This document shows positions 37,038-45,294 of a stretch of 64,000 nt of DNA, piece after piece. The position numbers were made by a program, and so were the translations under genes. Source of the stretch: Acidimicrobiaceae bacterium. GTDB lineage: Bacteria; Actinomycetota; Acidimicrobiia; Acidimicrobiales; RAAP-2. How positions within the stretch are numbered: position 1 is the stretch's first letter; the number at the start of each line of letters is the position of its first letter. The DNA lies in the NCBI GenBank assembly GCA_003170315.1, contig PNAH01000028.1, forward strand, positions 109,119 to 173,118, given 5' to 3'. Under the pieces are notes generated by a model. That model did not search any database. It was given only the letters and a program-made list of their open reading frames with translations, and was not told the DNA's origin.

Positions 37038-37538
37038 ATGCCTGAATCGTCGCTGGTCGTTCGACCGATTGACGCGCGTGATTGGGACCGCGTCTTCGAG
37101 ATCTTTCGCTTGGTGATGACCGAAGGCGAGACCTACGCCTATCCCGAGGATCTCACGTCCGAAACCGCGCGGTCACTGTGGATCGAGGGACCTCCCGGAC
37201 AGACCGTCGTTGCTCTGCGAGACGGCGTGATCCTCGGCACCGCGAAGTTCGGTCCCAATCGCCCGGCTCGAGGATCGCACGTCGCCACGGCCAGCTTCAT
37301 GGTCGCGGCGGAGGCCCGAGGAACGGGTCTCGGTCGAGCGATGTGCGAGTACGCCCTGGCGTGGGCGAGGGAAAAGGGCTACGCCGCCATGCAGTTCAAC
37401 GCGGTGGTTTCGACGAACCTTCACGCCATCGAGCTCTATCGGAAACTGGGATTCGTCACCATTGGCACGGTGCCCGAGGCGTTCGAACACGCCACGCTCG
37501 GTCGCGTCGGACTCGACATCATGTACCTACGACTTTGA
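37038..37538 (+). CDS. GNAT-family N-acetyltransferase
   Basis: A 166-residue acetyltransferase. The acetyl-CoA binding region ASFMVAAEARGTGLGRAMCEYAL contains the R-x2-G-x-G/A pattern, and the last part (NLHAIELYRKLGFVTIGTVPEAF) is the usual GNAT end. Sequences of this layout include phosphinothricin- and toxin-type acetyltransferases, but the substrate cannot be assigned. It lies 48 bases after hutI on the same strand, so it may be co-transcribed. Confidence 0.85.
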   Translation: MPESSLVVRPIDARDWDRVFEIFRLVMTEGETYAYPEDLTSETARSLWIEGPPGQTVVALRDGVILGTAKFGPNRPARGSHVATASFMVAAEARGTGLGRAMCEYALAWAREKGYAAMQFNAVVSTNLHAIELYRKLGFVTIGTVPEAFEHATLGRVGLDIMYLRL

Positions 37539-37594
37539 ATGTTGGGGCGAGCGTGAACGAGCGAACCCGAGCGTGGCGCGGATTCTCGAGCCCG

Positions 37595-37600
37595 TAAAGT
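37595..37600 (+). promoter_or_regulatory. -10 hexamer of leaderless MoxR-like gene
   Basis: TAAAGT is followed by six bases and the ATG at 37607. The six bases read GGAGTT, so a ribosome site reading is possible but would be far too close to the ATG. Confidence 0.55.
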
Positions 37601-37606
37601 GGAGTT

Positions 37607-39031
37607 ATGAGCACCCCCCTTACCCCCACCGACCTGCCCACGACGCTGGGCGCGCTGCGCGCGTCGAACTACCAGCCCAAATCGGTTCGCGAAGAGATTC
37701 GCGCCAACCTCGAAGTTCGCCTCGCCGAAGGGCTACCGCTGACGTCGGACGTTCTCGGCTACGAAGACACCGTGTTGCCCCAACTCGAGACGGCGCTGCT
37801 GGCCGGTCACGACATCATCTTGCTCGGTGAGCGCGGTCAGGCGAAGACCCGCATGATTCGCTCGCTGGTCGCTCTCTTAGACGAATGGCTGCCGATCGTC
37901 GAGGGATCCGAGATCCGCGACGATCCCTTCGCTCCGATTTCGGCCTACGCCATTGAACTCGTCGAAGAAAAGGGCGACGACACGCCGTTGACGTGGATCC
38001 ACCGTTCGCGGCGCTTCGCCGAGAAGCTGGCCTCGCCCGATACGTCCATGGCTGACTTGATCGGCGAGGTCGACCCCATCAAGGTCGCGGGCGGCCTCTA
38101 TCTCGATGACCCGAAAGCGCTCTCGTACGGACTGGTGCCCAAGTCCAATCGCGGCATCTTCGCGATCAACGAGCTGCCCGACCTCGCTGAACGCATCCAG
38201 GTCGGACTGCTCAACGTGCTGGAAGAACGTGACGTGCAGATCCGGGGTCACTTGGTGCGCCTCGAACTCGACGTCATGGTGGTGGCGACCGCGAACCCCG
38301 AGGACTACACGAACCGTGGTCGTCTGATCACGCCGCTGAAGGACCGCTTCGGTTCGCAGATCCGCACGCACTACCCGTACGAGCTGACGACCGAGATCGC
38401 CATCATGCACCAAGAGGCGAAACTACCGGCCTCACCGGTGCCCATCACGGTGCCGTGGTTCATTAACGACATCGTCGCGCGCGTCAGCCACGTCGCGCGC
38501 AAGAGTCACGTGATCAGTCAAAGCTCCGGCGTGTCGGTACGACTTTCGATCGCCAACTACGAAATCGTCGTGGCGAACGCGCTGCGCCGGACCTTGCGCA
38601 CCCACGACGGTGCCGTCGTGCCGCGGGTGAGTGACCTCAGCGCGATGGTGCAGTCGACGCAGGGCAAGATCGAGTTCGACACGATGGACGACAGTGACTC
38701 GGACCAGGTCATCGCGGCCTTGGTCTCGCTCGCGGTGCGTCAATGCTTCGCCGAACACGTGGTATTGGAAGAGGGACCGCAGATCGTCGAAGCCTTCAAT
38801 ACCGAGGCGCTGGTGCACACCGGTGACGACCTGCCCGACCGCGACTACCTCGCGGTCATGGCCGCCATGCCGTCGCTGGACGAGCCGGCGAGACGCATCG
38901 CCGGACCACGGGCGAACGACGGCGAACTCGCCTCGGCCGTCGAATTCATACTCGAGGGTCTCTATCTCACCAAACGACTGGCCAAGGACGCCTCGGGCGC
39001 GAGGGCGCTCTATCGCTCGAGGAATCGTTAG
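37607..39031 (+). CDS. MoxR/ChlI-like AAA+ ATPase
   Basis: A 474-residue AAA+ ATPase related to magnesium chelatase subunit I and MoxR proteins. Walker A is LLGERGQAKT, a Walker B and following region are in RGIFAINELPDLAERIQVGLLNVLEE, and sensor 1 is VVATANPEDYTNRGRLITPLKDRFGSQI. Such ATPases act with a von Willebrand A partner to remodel or insert metals into client proteins; the client is unknown. The partner gene starts on the last base of the stop codon, so the two are surely expressed together. Its own chlorophyll role is excluded because no other chlorophyll genes are present. Confidence 0.87.
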   Translation: MSTPLTPTDLPTTLGALRASNYQPKSVREEIRANLEVRLAEGLPLTSDVLGYEDTVLPQLETALLAGHDIILLGERGQAKTRMIRSLVALLDEWLPIVEGSEIRDDPFAPISAYAIELVEEKGDDTPLTWIHRSRRFAEKLASPDTSMADLIGEVDPIKVAGGLYLDDPKALSYGLVPKSNRGIFAINELPDLAERIQVGLLNVLEERDVQIRGHLVRLELDVMVVATANPEDYTNRGRLITPLKDRFGSQIRTHYPYELTTEIAIMHQEAKLPASPVPITVPWFINDIVARVSHVARKSHVISQSSGVSVRLSIANYEIVVANALRRTLRTHDGAVVPRVSDLSAMVQSTQGKIEFDTMDDSDSDQVIAALVSLAVRQCFAEHVVLEEGPQIVEAFNTEALVHTGDDLPDRDYLAVMAAMPSLDEPARRIAGPRANDGELASAVEFILEGLYLTKRLAKDASGARALYRSRNR

Positions 39032-41025
39032 TGCCCGTTCGCTACGGCTACCGTCGCTTCGGCGAGGACGACGACTTCAACGATCTCGACGTCGAAGAGA
39101 TGCTGCGGATGCTGGCCGATGACTTCATGGAGAACGGCGACCTCGAAGAGGCGATGGACCGGCTACTGCGCGAGGGCTACACCACCGCCGACGGTGAGCG
39201 GATCGAGGGGCTGCGCGATCTGCTCGAGCAGGCGCGAGCGAAGCGTCGCGAACTCGAGCAACAGGCCGACCCCGACGGGGAGATGCAGCGCTACCGGGAC
39301 TGGTTGAACGAAATTGAAGCGACCGAGGACACCGAGCTGGGCACCCTGCTCGCCGAGGCCGAGGCTTCCGACGACGAGCGACGCAAAGAGGTCACGCGCG
39401 ACCTCGTCGATCAGAAGAAGATGCAGCGTGACCTGATGAGCGACCGTATCGGCGAACGACTGGGTGAGTATCAGAACTACGAGTTCGTCTCGAGTGAAGC
39501 CCGAGAGCAGTTCGAAGAACTCCTGGCCGAGTTGGAACGAGACGTCCTCAACACCTACTTCGAGAAGAGCAAGGAGATGATGGGTCGCCCCGACTCCGAA
39601 GAGTTGGCGCGTATGCGCGACATGATGGACGCACTCTCCACGATGATCGAGCAGGATCGACGCGGCGAGGATCTCGATCCGACCTTCGACGACTTCATGG
39701 AGAAGTTCGGCGACTTCTTTCCCGGCGCGGAGAGTCTCGAGGACGTCGTGCGCATGATGGCCGAACGCGCCGCCGCGGCCGAGGCCATGTTCAACTCACT
39801 GTCACCCGATCAACAAAGCGAGCTGCGTTCGATGTTCGCCGGGATGATGGAGAACATGGAGCTCAACTTCTCGCTGAATCGTTTGGTGTCGAATCTGCGC
39901 ATGGCGACGCCCGACGTCGACTGGAACCGCGCCCACCGGATGCGTGGTGACGACGGCTCGCCCTTCGCCGACGCCGCCTCGGTAGCCGAGCAGTTGGGTC
40001 AGTTGAAGGGTCTGGAGGAGTTTCTGGGCCAGGCCAACGCCGCACAGGGTCTGCCCGAAGTGGACGTCGAGGCCGTTCGTCGAAACCTCGGCGACGACGC
40101 AGCGCGCCACGTCGTGCGGTTGCAAAAGGCCCTGCAGGGACTGAAGGATCAGGGCTTCGTCGACCGACAGGGTCGCCAGTTGCACCTCACGCCGAAAGGC
40201 GTTCGCCAGATCGGCCAACAGGCCCTGCGTGACCTCTTCGCGCAGCTGCGTGATTCGCCCACGCTCGGCCTGCACCGCGTCGCGAGCGTCTCGCGCGGGG
40301 GAGACCGCGAGGAGACTTCCAAACCCTGGGAGCCCGGTGAGCCGTTCGCGTTGAACCTGCCCAAGACCTTGCGCAACGCCGTCCTTCGTCAGGGCCCGGG
40401 CACGCCGGTCAAGTTGCACGCCGACGATTTCGAGGTCGAAGAGTTCGAATCGACCCGTCATTCGGCCACCGTCTTCGCGATCGACCTCTCGCTCTCGATG
40501 GCGATGCGCAGCAACCTGGTGCCGGCCAAGAAGATGGTGCTAGCGCTCACCTCGCTGATTCGCTCGAAATTCCCTCGAGACTTCGTGGCGGTGGTCGGCT
40601 TCGGCGAGACGGCCCAGCAACTCAAGATCGAAGACGTCCCCGCGCTCACCATCGACTACGCCTACGGCACCAACCTCCAACACGCCCTGGCGCTCAGTCG
40701 CCACTTGATGCGCAACGAACGTGGCGAGCGACAGATCGTGGTCGTGACCGACGGAGAACCGACGGCCCACCTGCTGGCCAACGGCGAGCCCTTCTTCGCC
40801 TGGCCGCCGGTGCGCGAGACCCTGGAAAAGACCATGGCCGAGGTCCTTCGCTGCACCAAGGCCGGCATCACGATCAACACCTTCGCCCTCGACATCGAAC
40901 GAAGCCAGTTCCCGTTCGTCGAACAGATCGCCAAAGTCAACGGCGGGCGGCTTTTCTACACCGACGTGGACGATCTCGGTTCCTACGCCCTCGATGACTT
41001 CGTGAAGCACCGCCGCGCTGGCTAA
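39031..41025 (+). CDS. VWA-domain protein, partner of the MoxR-like ATPase
   Basis: A 664-residue protein with a long acidic, helical N-terminal two-thirds (for example EEMLRMLADDFMENGDLEEAMDRLL) and a C-terminal von Willebrand A domain from about residue 475. The metal-ion-dependent adhesion site motif is DLSLSM at 485-490, with later conserved Thr/Asp in YGTNLQHAL and VVTDGEPTA. The domain order is like ChlD/CoxE-type partners of MoxR ATPases. No signal peptide or membrane helix is seen, so it is cytoplasmic. The GTG start shares one base with the stop of the ATPase gene. Confidence 0.85.
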   Translation: MPVRYGYRRFGEDDDFNDLDVEEMLRMLADDFMENGDLEEAMDRLLREGYTTADGERIEGLRDLLEQARAKRRELEQQADPDGEMQRYRDWLNEIEATEDTELGTLLAEAEASDDERRKEVTRDLVDQKKMQRDLMSDRIGERLGEYQNYEFVSSEAREQFEELLAELERDVLNTYFEKSKEMMGRPDSEELARMRDMMDALSTMIEQDRRGEDLDPTFDDFMEKFGDFFPGAESLEDVVRMMAERAAAAEAMFNSLSPDQQSELRSMFAGMMENMELNFSLNRLVSNLRMATPDVDWNRAHRMRGDDGSPFADAASVAEQLGQLKGLEEFLGQANAAQGLPEVDVEAVRRNLGDDAARHVVRLQKALQGLKDQGFVDRQGRQLHLTPKGVRQIGQQALRDLFAQLRDSPTLGLHRVASVSRGGDREETSKPWEPGEPFALNLPKTLRNAVLRQGPGTPVKLHADDFEVEEFESTRHSATVFAIDLSLSMAMRSNLVPAKKMVLALTSLIRSKFPRDFVAVVGFGETAQQLKIEDVPALTIDYAYGTNLQHALALSRHLMRNERGERQIVVVTDGEPTAHLLANGEPFFAWPPVRETLEKTMAEVLRCTKAGITINTFALDIERSQFPFVEQIAKVNGGRLFYTDVDDLGSYALDDFVKHRRAG

Positions 41026-41133
41026 AAGGCCTCTCGAAATTGTCGAACGCTTTTCGTCCATCTTCAAATGACTCTTAGCCCTTGATCAGGGAATTACACA
41101 TTTCCATTTGCTTTTTGTCACGTTACCCGTCAC

Positions 41134-41151
41134 AATTACATGGTTGTAATT
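41134..41151. promoter_or_regulatory. Palindrome upstream of the first whiB gene
   Basis: AATTACA-TGGT-TGTAATT is a perfect 7-bp inverted repeat 40 bases before the GTG at 41191. The preceding bases 41116-41133 contain the repeated element GTCAC. This is an operator candidate; no clear -35/-10 pair could be fixed. Confidence 0.35.
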
Positions 41152-41190
41152 ACATCGGTGGAAAGAGCCACTGGGGGGAAGGAATTCAAC

Positions 41191-41466
41191 GTGGAAATCG
41201 TGGAATTGATGAGCGGCATGGAAGATCGTGGTTGGCAGGCACGGGCGAACTGCATGGGCGTCGACCCCGATCTCTTCTTTCCCGAGCGCGGTGCCTCGAC
41301 CCGCGAAGCCAAAGAGGTCTGTCGCGGCTGCGTCGCGCGCGAGGACTGTCTGGAGTACGCCCTCGATAACGGCGAGAAGTTCGGCATCTGGGGCGGCATG
41401 AGTGAACGCGAACGTCGCCGACTGCGCCGCGCGCGCGCCATCGAGCGCCGCGCCCAGGCCAGTTGA
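41191..41466 (+). CDS. WhiB-family iron-sulfur transcription regulator
   Basis: A 91-residue WhiB-like protein. Four cluster ligands are Cys21, Cys44, Cys47 and Cys53 (C-x22-C-x2-C-x5-C), followed by GIWGG and a basic ERERRRLRRARAIERR tail for DNA or sigma-factor contact. WhiB proteins bind a [4Fe-4S] cluster and act with sigma-A in development, redox and stress control. I choose the GTG at 41191 because GGGGAAGGA lies eight bases upstream; an ATG at 41140 falls inside the promoter palindrome. The subfamily (WhiB1- or WhiB2-like) is unsure. Confidence 0.88.
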   Translation: MEIVELMSGMEDRGWQARANCMGVDPDLFFPERGASTREAKEVCRGCVAREDCLEYALDNGEKFGIWGGMSERERRRLRRARAIERRAQAS

Positions 41467-41467
41467 A

Positions 41468-42280
41468 CTAAATCCGACTCTCAATCGTCTGATTCTCACT
41501 CAGTCCGAGTTGAGCCCACCGACTGGGATCTTGGGCTTCGAGCAGTGCTCGCGGTACCAGTCCCACGAGTTCGCAGCGAACGATCTGGCCGCCCTCGGGC
41601 ACTAGCGCCGCCACTTCGTCGTAGACCACCGACGGGCCTTCGGTCATCGGGTCAATCAGGTTGCAACTGACCTGCATGTGCTCGCCCGCGCGAAAAGCGA
41701 GTGAGCGCACGGCACCACGTCGAATCGCCTTAGCGATCACGCGCGTCTCGTCTCGCGAGACGCCCGATAGCCAGATATTCCAGGCGACCAGAATCGGTCG
41801 CGCGCCGACGGCGACGGCCCCGAGGGTCGGTGACGGTGCGGCCGGTCCGAAGTCTGGTGAGAGCTCTCGAAAGGCGTGCTTTCGAACGGCCGGCAGCGTT
41901 CGAAGAGCGGCGTCCACCGGCCCATAGAGGAAGGTCGCGACGCCGAAGGTCTCGCTGATCCACCGGGCCGTTTCGTCGCGTAATTCGACCGCGCGAGAAG
42001 ACTTTTCGAGGTCGAGGGCCACGAACGGCACGACGTCGACGACGCCGAAGCGGGGATGGACGCCTTCGTGAGCGCGCAGATCCAGGAGTTCGAATGACGC
42101 GGTGATCAGTGCGCGAACGTCACGGATCAAGGATTCGGCGTCGTTGACGAGCGTGAAGACCGAGCGATGGTGAAACGTGTCGGCGTGCAGGTCGCGCAAC
42201 GAGGGACCGGCCGAATCGTCCAGTTGGTCTAAGAGTTCGAGGTTGCGGCCCTCGGAGAGATTGATGACACACTCGAGCAC
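41468..42280 (-). CDS. Glutamate formimidoyltransferase-like protein (FTCD N-terminal type)
   Basis: A 270-residue protein similar to the formiminotransferase part of FTCD. The N-terminus LECVINLSEGRNLELLDQL, HHRSVFTLVND, HEGVHPRFGVVDVVPFVAL and SCNLIDP match this family, which moves the formimino group of formimidoylglutamate to tetrahydrofolate. The C-terminal subdomain (EVAALVPEGGQIVRCELVGLVPRALLEA) is shorter than in animal enzymes, and no cyclodeaminase domain is attached. It sits 4.5 kb from the hut operon. It ends two bases from the first whiB stop, convergent to it. Confidence 0.8.
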   Translation of the reverse strand: MLECVINLSEGRNLELLDQLDDSAGPSLRDLHADTFHHRSVFTLVNDAESLIRDVRALITASFELLDLRAHEGVHPRFGVVDVVPFVALDLEKSSRAVELRDETARWISETFGVATFLYGPVDAALRTLPAVRKHAFRELSPDFGPAAPSPTLGAVAVGARPILVAWNIWLSGVSRDETRVIAKAIRRGAVRSLAFRAGEHMQVSCNLIDPMTEGPSVVYDEVAALVPEGGQIVRCELVGLVPRALLEAQDPSRWAQLGLSENQTIESRI

Positions 42281-42292
42281 GCGAGTGGCGTA

Positions 42293-42556
42293 CTACGGGG
42301 CGTCAGAGTTGAACACGCGACGGCGGCGGCGCTCGCGAAGTATGCGACGGCGCTCGCGCTCGGAACAGCCGCCCCAGATGCCGTGGTCCACGTGGTTCTC
42401 GAGTGCGTACTCGAGGCACTGGCTGGCCACCGGACAGGTGGCGCAGATTCGTTGCGCAATGATCACCCCGACGCCATCTCGCGGGAAGAAGGTCCCCGCC
42501 GGGTACTCGCGGCACTTCCCGTCTGCCATCCATTCGGTACTCATGCACACCCCCAT
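42293..42556 (-). CDS. WhiB-family iron-sulfur transcription regulator
   Basis: A second WhiB-like protein, 87 residues from the ATG at 42556. The ligands are Cys15, Cys38, Cys41 and Cys47, then HGIWGG, then a very basic SERERRRILRERRRRRVF tail. The start is chosen because TATAGA ends six bases before this ATG with no ribosome site, the same geometry as other genes in this window; an ATG at 42544 is the alternative. It is transcribed ahead of the formimidoyltransferase-like gene with a 12-base gap, so the two may form an operon. Confidence 0.88.
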   Translation of the reverse strand: MGVCMSTEWMADGKCREYPAGTFFPRDGVGVIIAQRICATCPVASQCLEYALENHVDHGIWGGCSERERRRILRERRRRRVFNSDAP

Positions 42557-42562
42557 GCCGGT

Positions 42563-42568
42563 TCTATA
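42563..42568 (-). promoter_or_regulatory. -10 hexamer of leaderless whiB gene
   Basis: On the minus strand TATAGA is followed by ACCGGC and the ATG at 42556. It is one of the best consensus -10 matches in the window. Confidence 0.55.
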
Positions 42569-42709
42569 TGCCACAGTAGCGACACTTTGTGTGACGATCT
42601 GATTGCGAAGGGCTCATTTGTTCACAAGCCGATGGTTACCATACTTCTCACAGACGACTGTAAGCCCTTTCAAAGACAACGGCTCGAAGGACGTTCCAGA
42701 ACCAGTTAG

Positions 42710-42715
42710 TACAAT
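42710..42715 (+). promoter_or_regulatory. -10 hexamer upstream of the small unknown gene
   Basis: TACAAT lies about 37 bases before the GTG at 42752, leaving a short leader that contains AAAGGAG. The -35 region is not clear. Confidence 0.4.
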
Positions 42716-42751
42716 GGTGTTTCGCCTTAATCGCAACGCCAAAGGAGCACC

Positions 42752-43030
42752 GTGAGCCAGGTCCCAACCCCGGAGACCACCGAAGTCGTGGACCCGGTCG
42801 GTCACGTCCAGGTCATCTACCTCGGTCCCGTGGCGCCCCATTGGGAGTGTCGAATGGTCTTCGGCGACGAAGAGCAGATCCAGGCCTTCGTCGACCGCGT
42901 CGACGCCCGGTTGCGTTTCTTGCCGCCGCACGATCCTCAGTTCCGACGTAACCGCGAGCGCGTGAACCGCGACGCCGAACGCGAGAACCTGCTGGTCGAA
43001 TGGAACCTCGGGTACGACGAGGAGTCCTAA
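42752..43030 (+). CDS. Small conserved-looking protein of unknown function
   Basis: A 92-residue hydrophilic protein that I do not recognise. It starts at GTG behind AAAGGAG, which supports it as a real gene. The N-terminal half (GHVQVIYLGPVAPHWECRMVFGD) could form beta strands and the C-terminal half is charged and helical (FRRNRERVNRDAERENLLVEW). There is no signal peptide or membrane segment. It overlaps the 3' end of the convergent DUF2342 gene by four bases. Confidence 0.65.
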   Translation: MSQVPTPETTEVVDPVGHVQVIYLGPVAPHWECRMVFGDEEQIQAFVDRVDARLRFLPPHDPQFRRNRERVNRDAERENLLVEWNLGYDEES

Positions 43031-44148
43031 GCGAGAGGCGAATTCGTCACTCGCTCGAACCACGCGTTCGGGTCCAGCAGTTCATCCGTACTCGGCAGCC
43101 CGTCGACGCGCAGCAGGGCGTCGAACACGCGCAACGTGTGATCCTTCGAGAGCGTGGCGACGAACGTCGCCGCTTGATCGTGGTGCTCGCCCTGGGTCGA
43201 TATGCCAAAGAGCGCGGCGGCGGCGTCCTCACCGCGCGCGTCGCTTCGGCGGTGACGTCGGTAGGCCTCGACCAGCGCCGGACGTGGCCCCAGGATCGCT
43301 TCAGTGATCTGATGGGCGGCCGAATCGAAGAAGGCCAGGAGCACGCTGGCGGCGGCGTTGATGGCGCGCGTGGCGTCAGACTCTTCGGGCATCTCGATGC
43401 CGTCGAGCAGTGATTCGGGGTTCTCCATGAATCCCGCGATGTCTTCAGGGTTGATCATCGATTGCAAGCGCGTCAGTAGATCGCCCTGCGCTTTGGTGGA
43501 CTCACGCACGGTGTCAATCAACAGCGCGCGCAGCGCGTCGCCGGTCCCGGGCTGGGTCAGCACGAGTGACGCGAGGAACTCTTGGGCCAGGGCGAAGACG
43601 TAGACCTCATCGCGTTCCAGCGACCAGGCTTCGGCGAAGCTGGCGAGATTGTTCACGACTAACTGTCGCTCGGCGTCGACACGAGGCAGTGGCAACGCGG
43701 CGAGCGACCACGCGCGTTCGGAGAAGTGACCGGCGACCGAGCCCATCTGGAAGCCGGAAAAGAGCGGTCCGAGCGCGGCGGCCATCTGGGCCATCATCTG
43801 GTTGTCCCCCAGGTCCAGGTTCTCGCCGATGGTGGCGCTCGACGAGACCATCGGCTCCATGAGCGGGCGCCACTGAGTGAGGGCCGCGATGGTGAGCGCC
43901 GAGCGATTGACGGCGACGACCGAGGCGTCAATCGATACTCCGAGCAACGAGTCGACGTGGCGCGCGACGAGCGGCGCCAGTTCTTCGAGTCGCTGGCGTT
44001 CGATGGGTTGGGCGTTCGGGTCGCCGTCTTCTCCGCGGGCGATATTGAGCGCGAGTTGGGTGGCCGTCGTAAACCAGGCGTCGGGTCCTTGTTGGCCGAG
44101 CATGGAGAAGATGTCGCCGAACATGCCGCCGAAGGGGTTGTCACTCAC
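43027..44148 (-). CDS. DUF2342 (zincin-like) family protein lacking the zinc motif
   Basis: A 373-residue protein of the actinobacterial DUF2342 family, recognised by MSDNPFGGMFGDIFSMLGQQGP and by its helical layout and C-terminus (RPALVEAYRRHRRSD, SKDHTLRVFDALLRVDGLPS). Members are predicted zinc-dependent metallopeptidases with an HExxH helix. Here the matching helix reads Ala188-Gln-Glu-Phe-Leu-Ala193, so both zinc His are gone and only Glu190 is kept. It is unlikely to be a protease. The GTG start has TAAATT six bases upstream, overlapping the stop codon of the preceding gene. Confidence 0.72.
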   Translation of the reverse strand: MSDNPFGGMFGDIFSMLGQQGPDAWFTTATQLALNIARGEDGDPNAQPIERQRLEELAPLVARHVDSLLGVSIDASVVAVNRSALTIAALTQWRPLMEPMVSSSATIGENLDLGDNQMMAQMAAALGPLFSGFQMGSVAGHFSERAWSLAALPLPRVDAERQLVVNNLASFAEAWSLERDEVYVFALAQEFLASLVLTQPGTGDALRALLIDTVRESTKAQGDLLTRLQSMINPEDIAGFMENPESLLDGIEMPEESDATRAINAAASVLLAFFDSAAHQITEAILGPRPALVEAYRRHRRSDARGEDAAAALFGISTQGEHHDQAATFVATLSKDHTLRVFDALLRVDGLPSTDELLDPNAWFERVTNSPLA

Positions 44149-44154
44149 GGGGAC

Positions 44155-44160
44155 AATTTA
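44155..44160 (-). promoter_or_regulatory. -10 hexamer of the DUF2342 gene
   Basis: On the minus strand TAAATT, which includes the TAA stop of the upstream gene, is followed by GTCCCC and the GTG at 44148. The DUF2342 gene may thus have its own leaderless transcript. Confidence 0.4.
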
Positions 44161-45294
44161 AAGCGCGCAGGCGAGGGTCATGTCGGCGTGGTGGACGGCG
44201 GCGTCACGGATGAAGGTGACGTGGGCCACGCTGAAGGCCGGCGTCAAGTACAGGGCCGTGTCGAGGGCGTCGAAGGTCTCGGTCTGCTCGCCGTTCAACG
44301 CCGTGATGACGTCACCCTTCTTCAGCTGCCACTGCGCCGGACTCTTGGGGATGACCCGAGAGACCGTCACGCCTCCGCCCTGGGCGTTCAAGCCGACGAT
44401 GCCGAGGCTCGCGTGACACCCTCGGCCCGTGGCGACGATGTAGGCGATGCGCGCGACGAACTGGGCCGAGTACCAGAGGTGGTCGGTGGACAAGACGGCG
44501 ACGACTCGGCCGCTCTGATCGACGGCAATCGCGTCGATGAAGCCACTGATATTCGCGTCGGACTTGGTCGAGAGATAGCTGATGACCCCCGTGGCGTCAC
44601 TCTTGGGATCGCCGAGAATCGTGTTGGCCCACGCGTACTGCGGCGACGTCGACGAACTCTTCAAAATTGGCGACACCGCGACCACCCACCGGCTGGCGGG
44701 TAACGGCGCAAAGCTGAGCGCGGGAACGTGGCGGCCCAGGCGCACGATCGAGAAGCCCATCACTTGGTCGCGCCCGACCCAGTGAACGGGAAAGTTGGCG
44801 TCGCCCGGGGTCGAACCGGTGATGAGCGCGTTGGCCGGGATCTGGGTGGTGGTCACCGCGAGGTCGTGGGGAAGGACCATTGCGGCGACGACGTCCACGT
44901 GGCCCGGCGTGGCGATCGAGAGGTTCACGGTGTCGGCCGCCGCGGTTCGTGAATTCGAAGGGAGTTGGCTGATCGACTGCGCCAGGTGCGGCGTCGCCGG
45001 CGGATTGTTCGACTGCGTGAGGTACAGCCCGGCCGATCCCACCACCAGCGCAACCGCCATTAGAGCGGCGACGGCGCGGGCCGCGGGCGACTTTATGGGC
45101 CAAATCTGATGGGTGCGGAGCCTCTCAAAACTCGGTAATTCACTCGGGTGGACCCACTCGCGCTCGCCCCTCGGAGGGGGCTTCGCGTGTGCGCGCCGAC
45201 GACGCCACCATTCCCCAGGTCCCCGACTCTCCACCCAGTGAAGGCTAGTTACCACCGGTTGGCCAGTTGGGGTCGCCCTATCATCGAAAACCAT
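44158..45294 (-). CDS. Membrane-anchored PDZ protein with degenerate S1C-type protease domain
   Basis: A protein of up to 378 residues resembling actinobacterial HtrA-like proteins. It has a cytoplasmic EREWVHPSELPSF motif common to that group, one membrane helix (AVAALMAVALVVGSAGLYL), a region built like a chymotrypsin-fold protease, and a C-terminal PDZ domain (SLGIVGLNAQGGGVTVSRVIPKSPA, KKGDVITALNG). The usual TNAHVV, DLAV and GNSGGP motifs cannot be found; the matching places read VTTTQI, MGFSIVRL and NISGFIDA. It is probably a pseudo-protease. The start is uncertain; an ATG at 45294 overlaps the divergent MreB-like ATG in CCATGG. Confidence 0.68.
   Translation of the reverse strand: MVFDDRATPTGQPVVTSLHWVESRGPGEWWRRRRAHAKPPPRGEREWVHPSELPSFERLRTHQIWPIKSPAARAVAALMAVALVVGSAGLYLTQSNNPPATPHLAQSISQLPSNSRTAAADTVNLSIATPGHVDVVAAMVLPHDLAVTTTQIPANALITGSTPGDANFPVHWVGRDQVMGFSIVRLGRHVPALSFAPLPASRWVVAVSPILKSSSTSPQYAWANTILGDPKSDATGVISYLSTKSDANISGFIDAIAVDQSGRVVAVLSTDHLWYSAQFVARIAYIVATGRGCHASLGIVGLNAQGGGVTVSRVIPKSPAQWQLKKGDVITALNGEQTETFDALDTALYLTPAFSVAHVTFIRDAAVHHADMTLACAL
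45279..45284 (+). promoter_or_regulatory. -10 hexamer of MreB-like gene
   Basis: TATCAT ends eight bases before the ATG at 45293, which has no ribosome binding site, so its mRNA would have a leader of only about two bases. Confidence 0.4.

Noticed and set aside
37607-41025. Magnesium chelatase for chlorophyll synthesis
   Set aside because: The ATPase/VWA pair only shares the general architecture; no ChlH-type subunit or other pigment genes are present.
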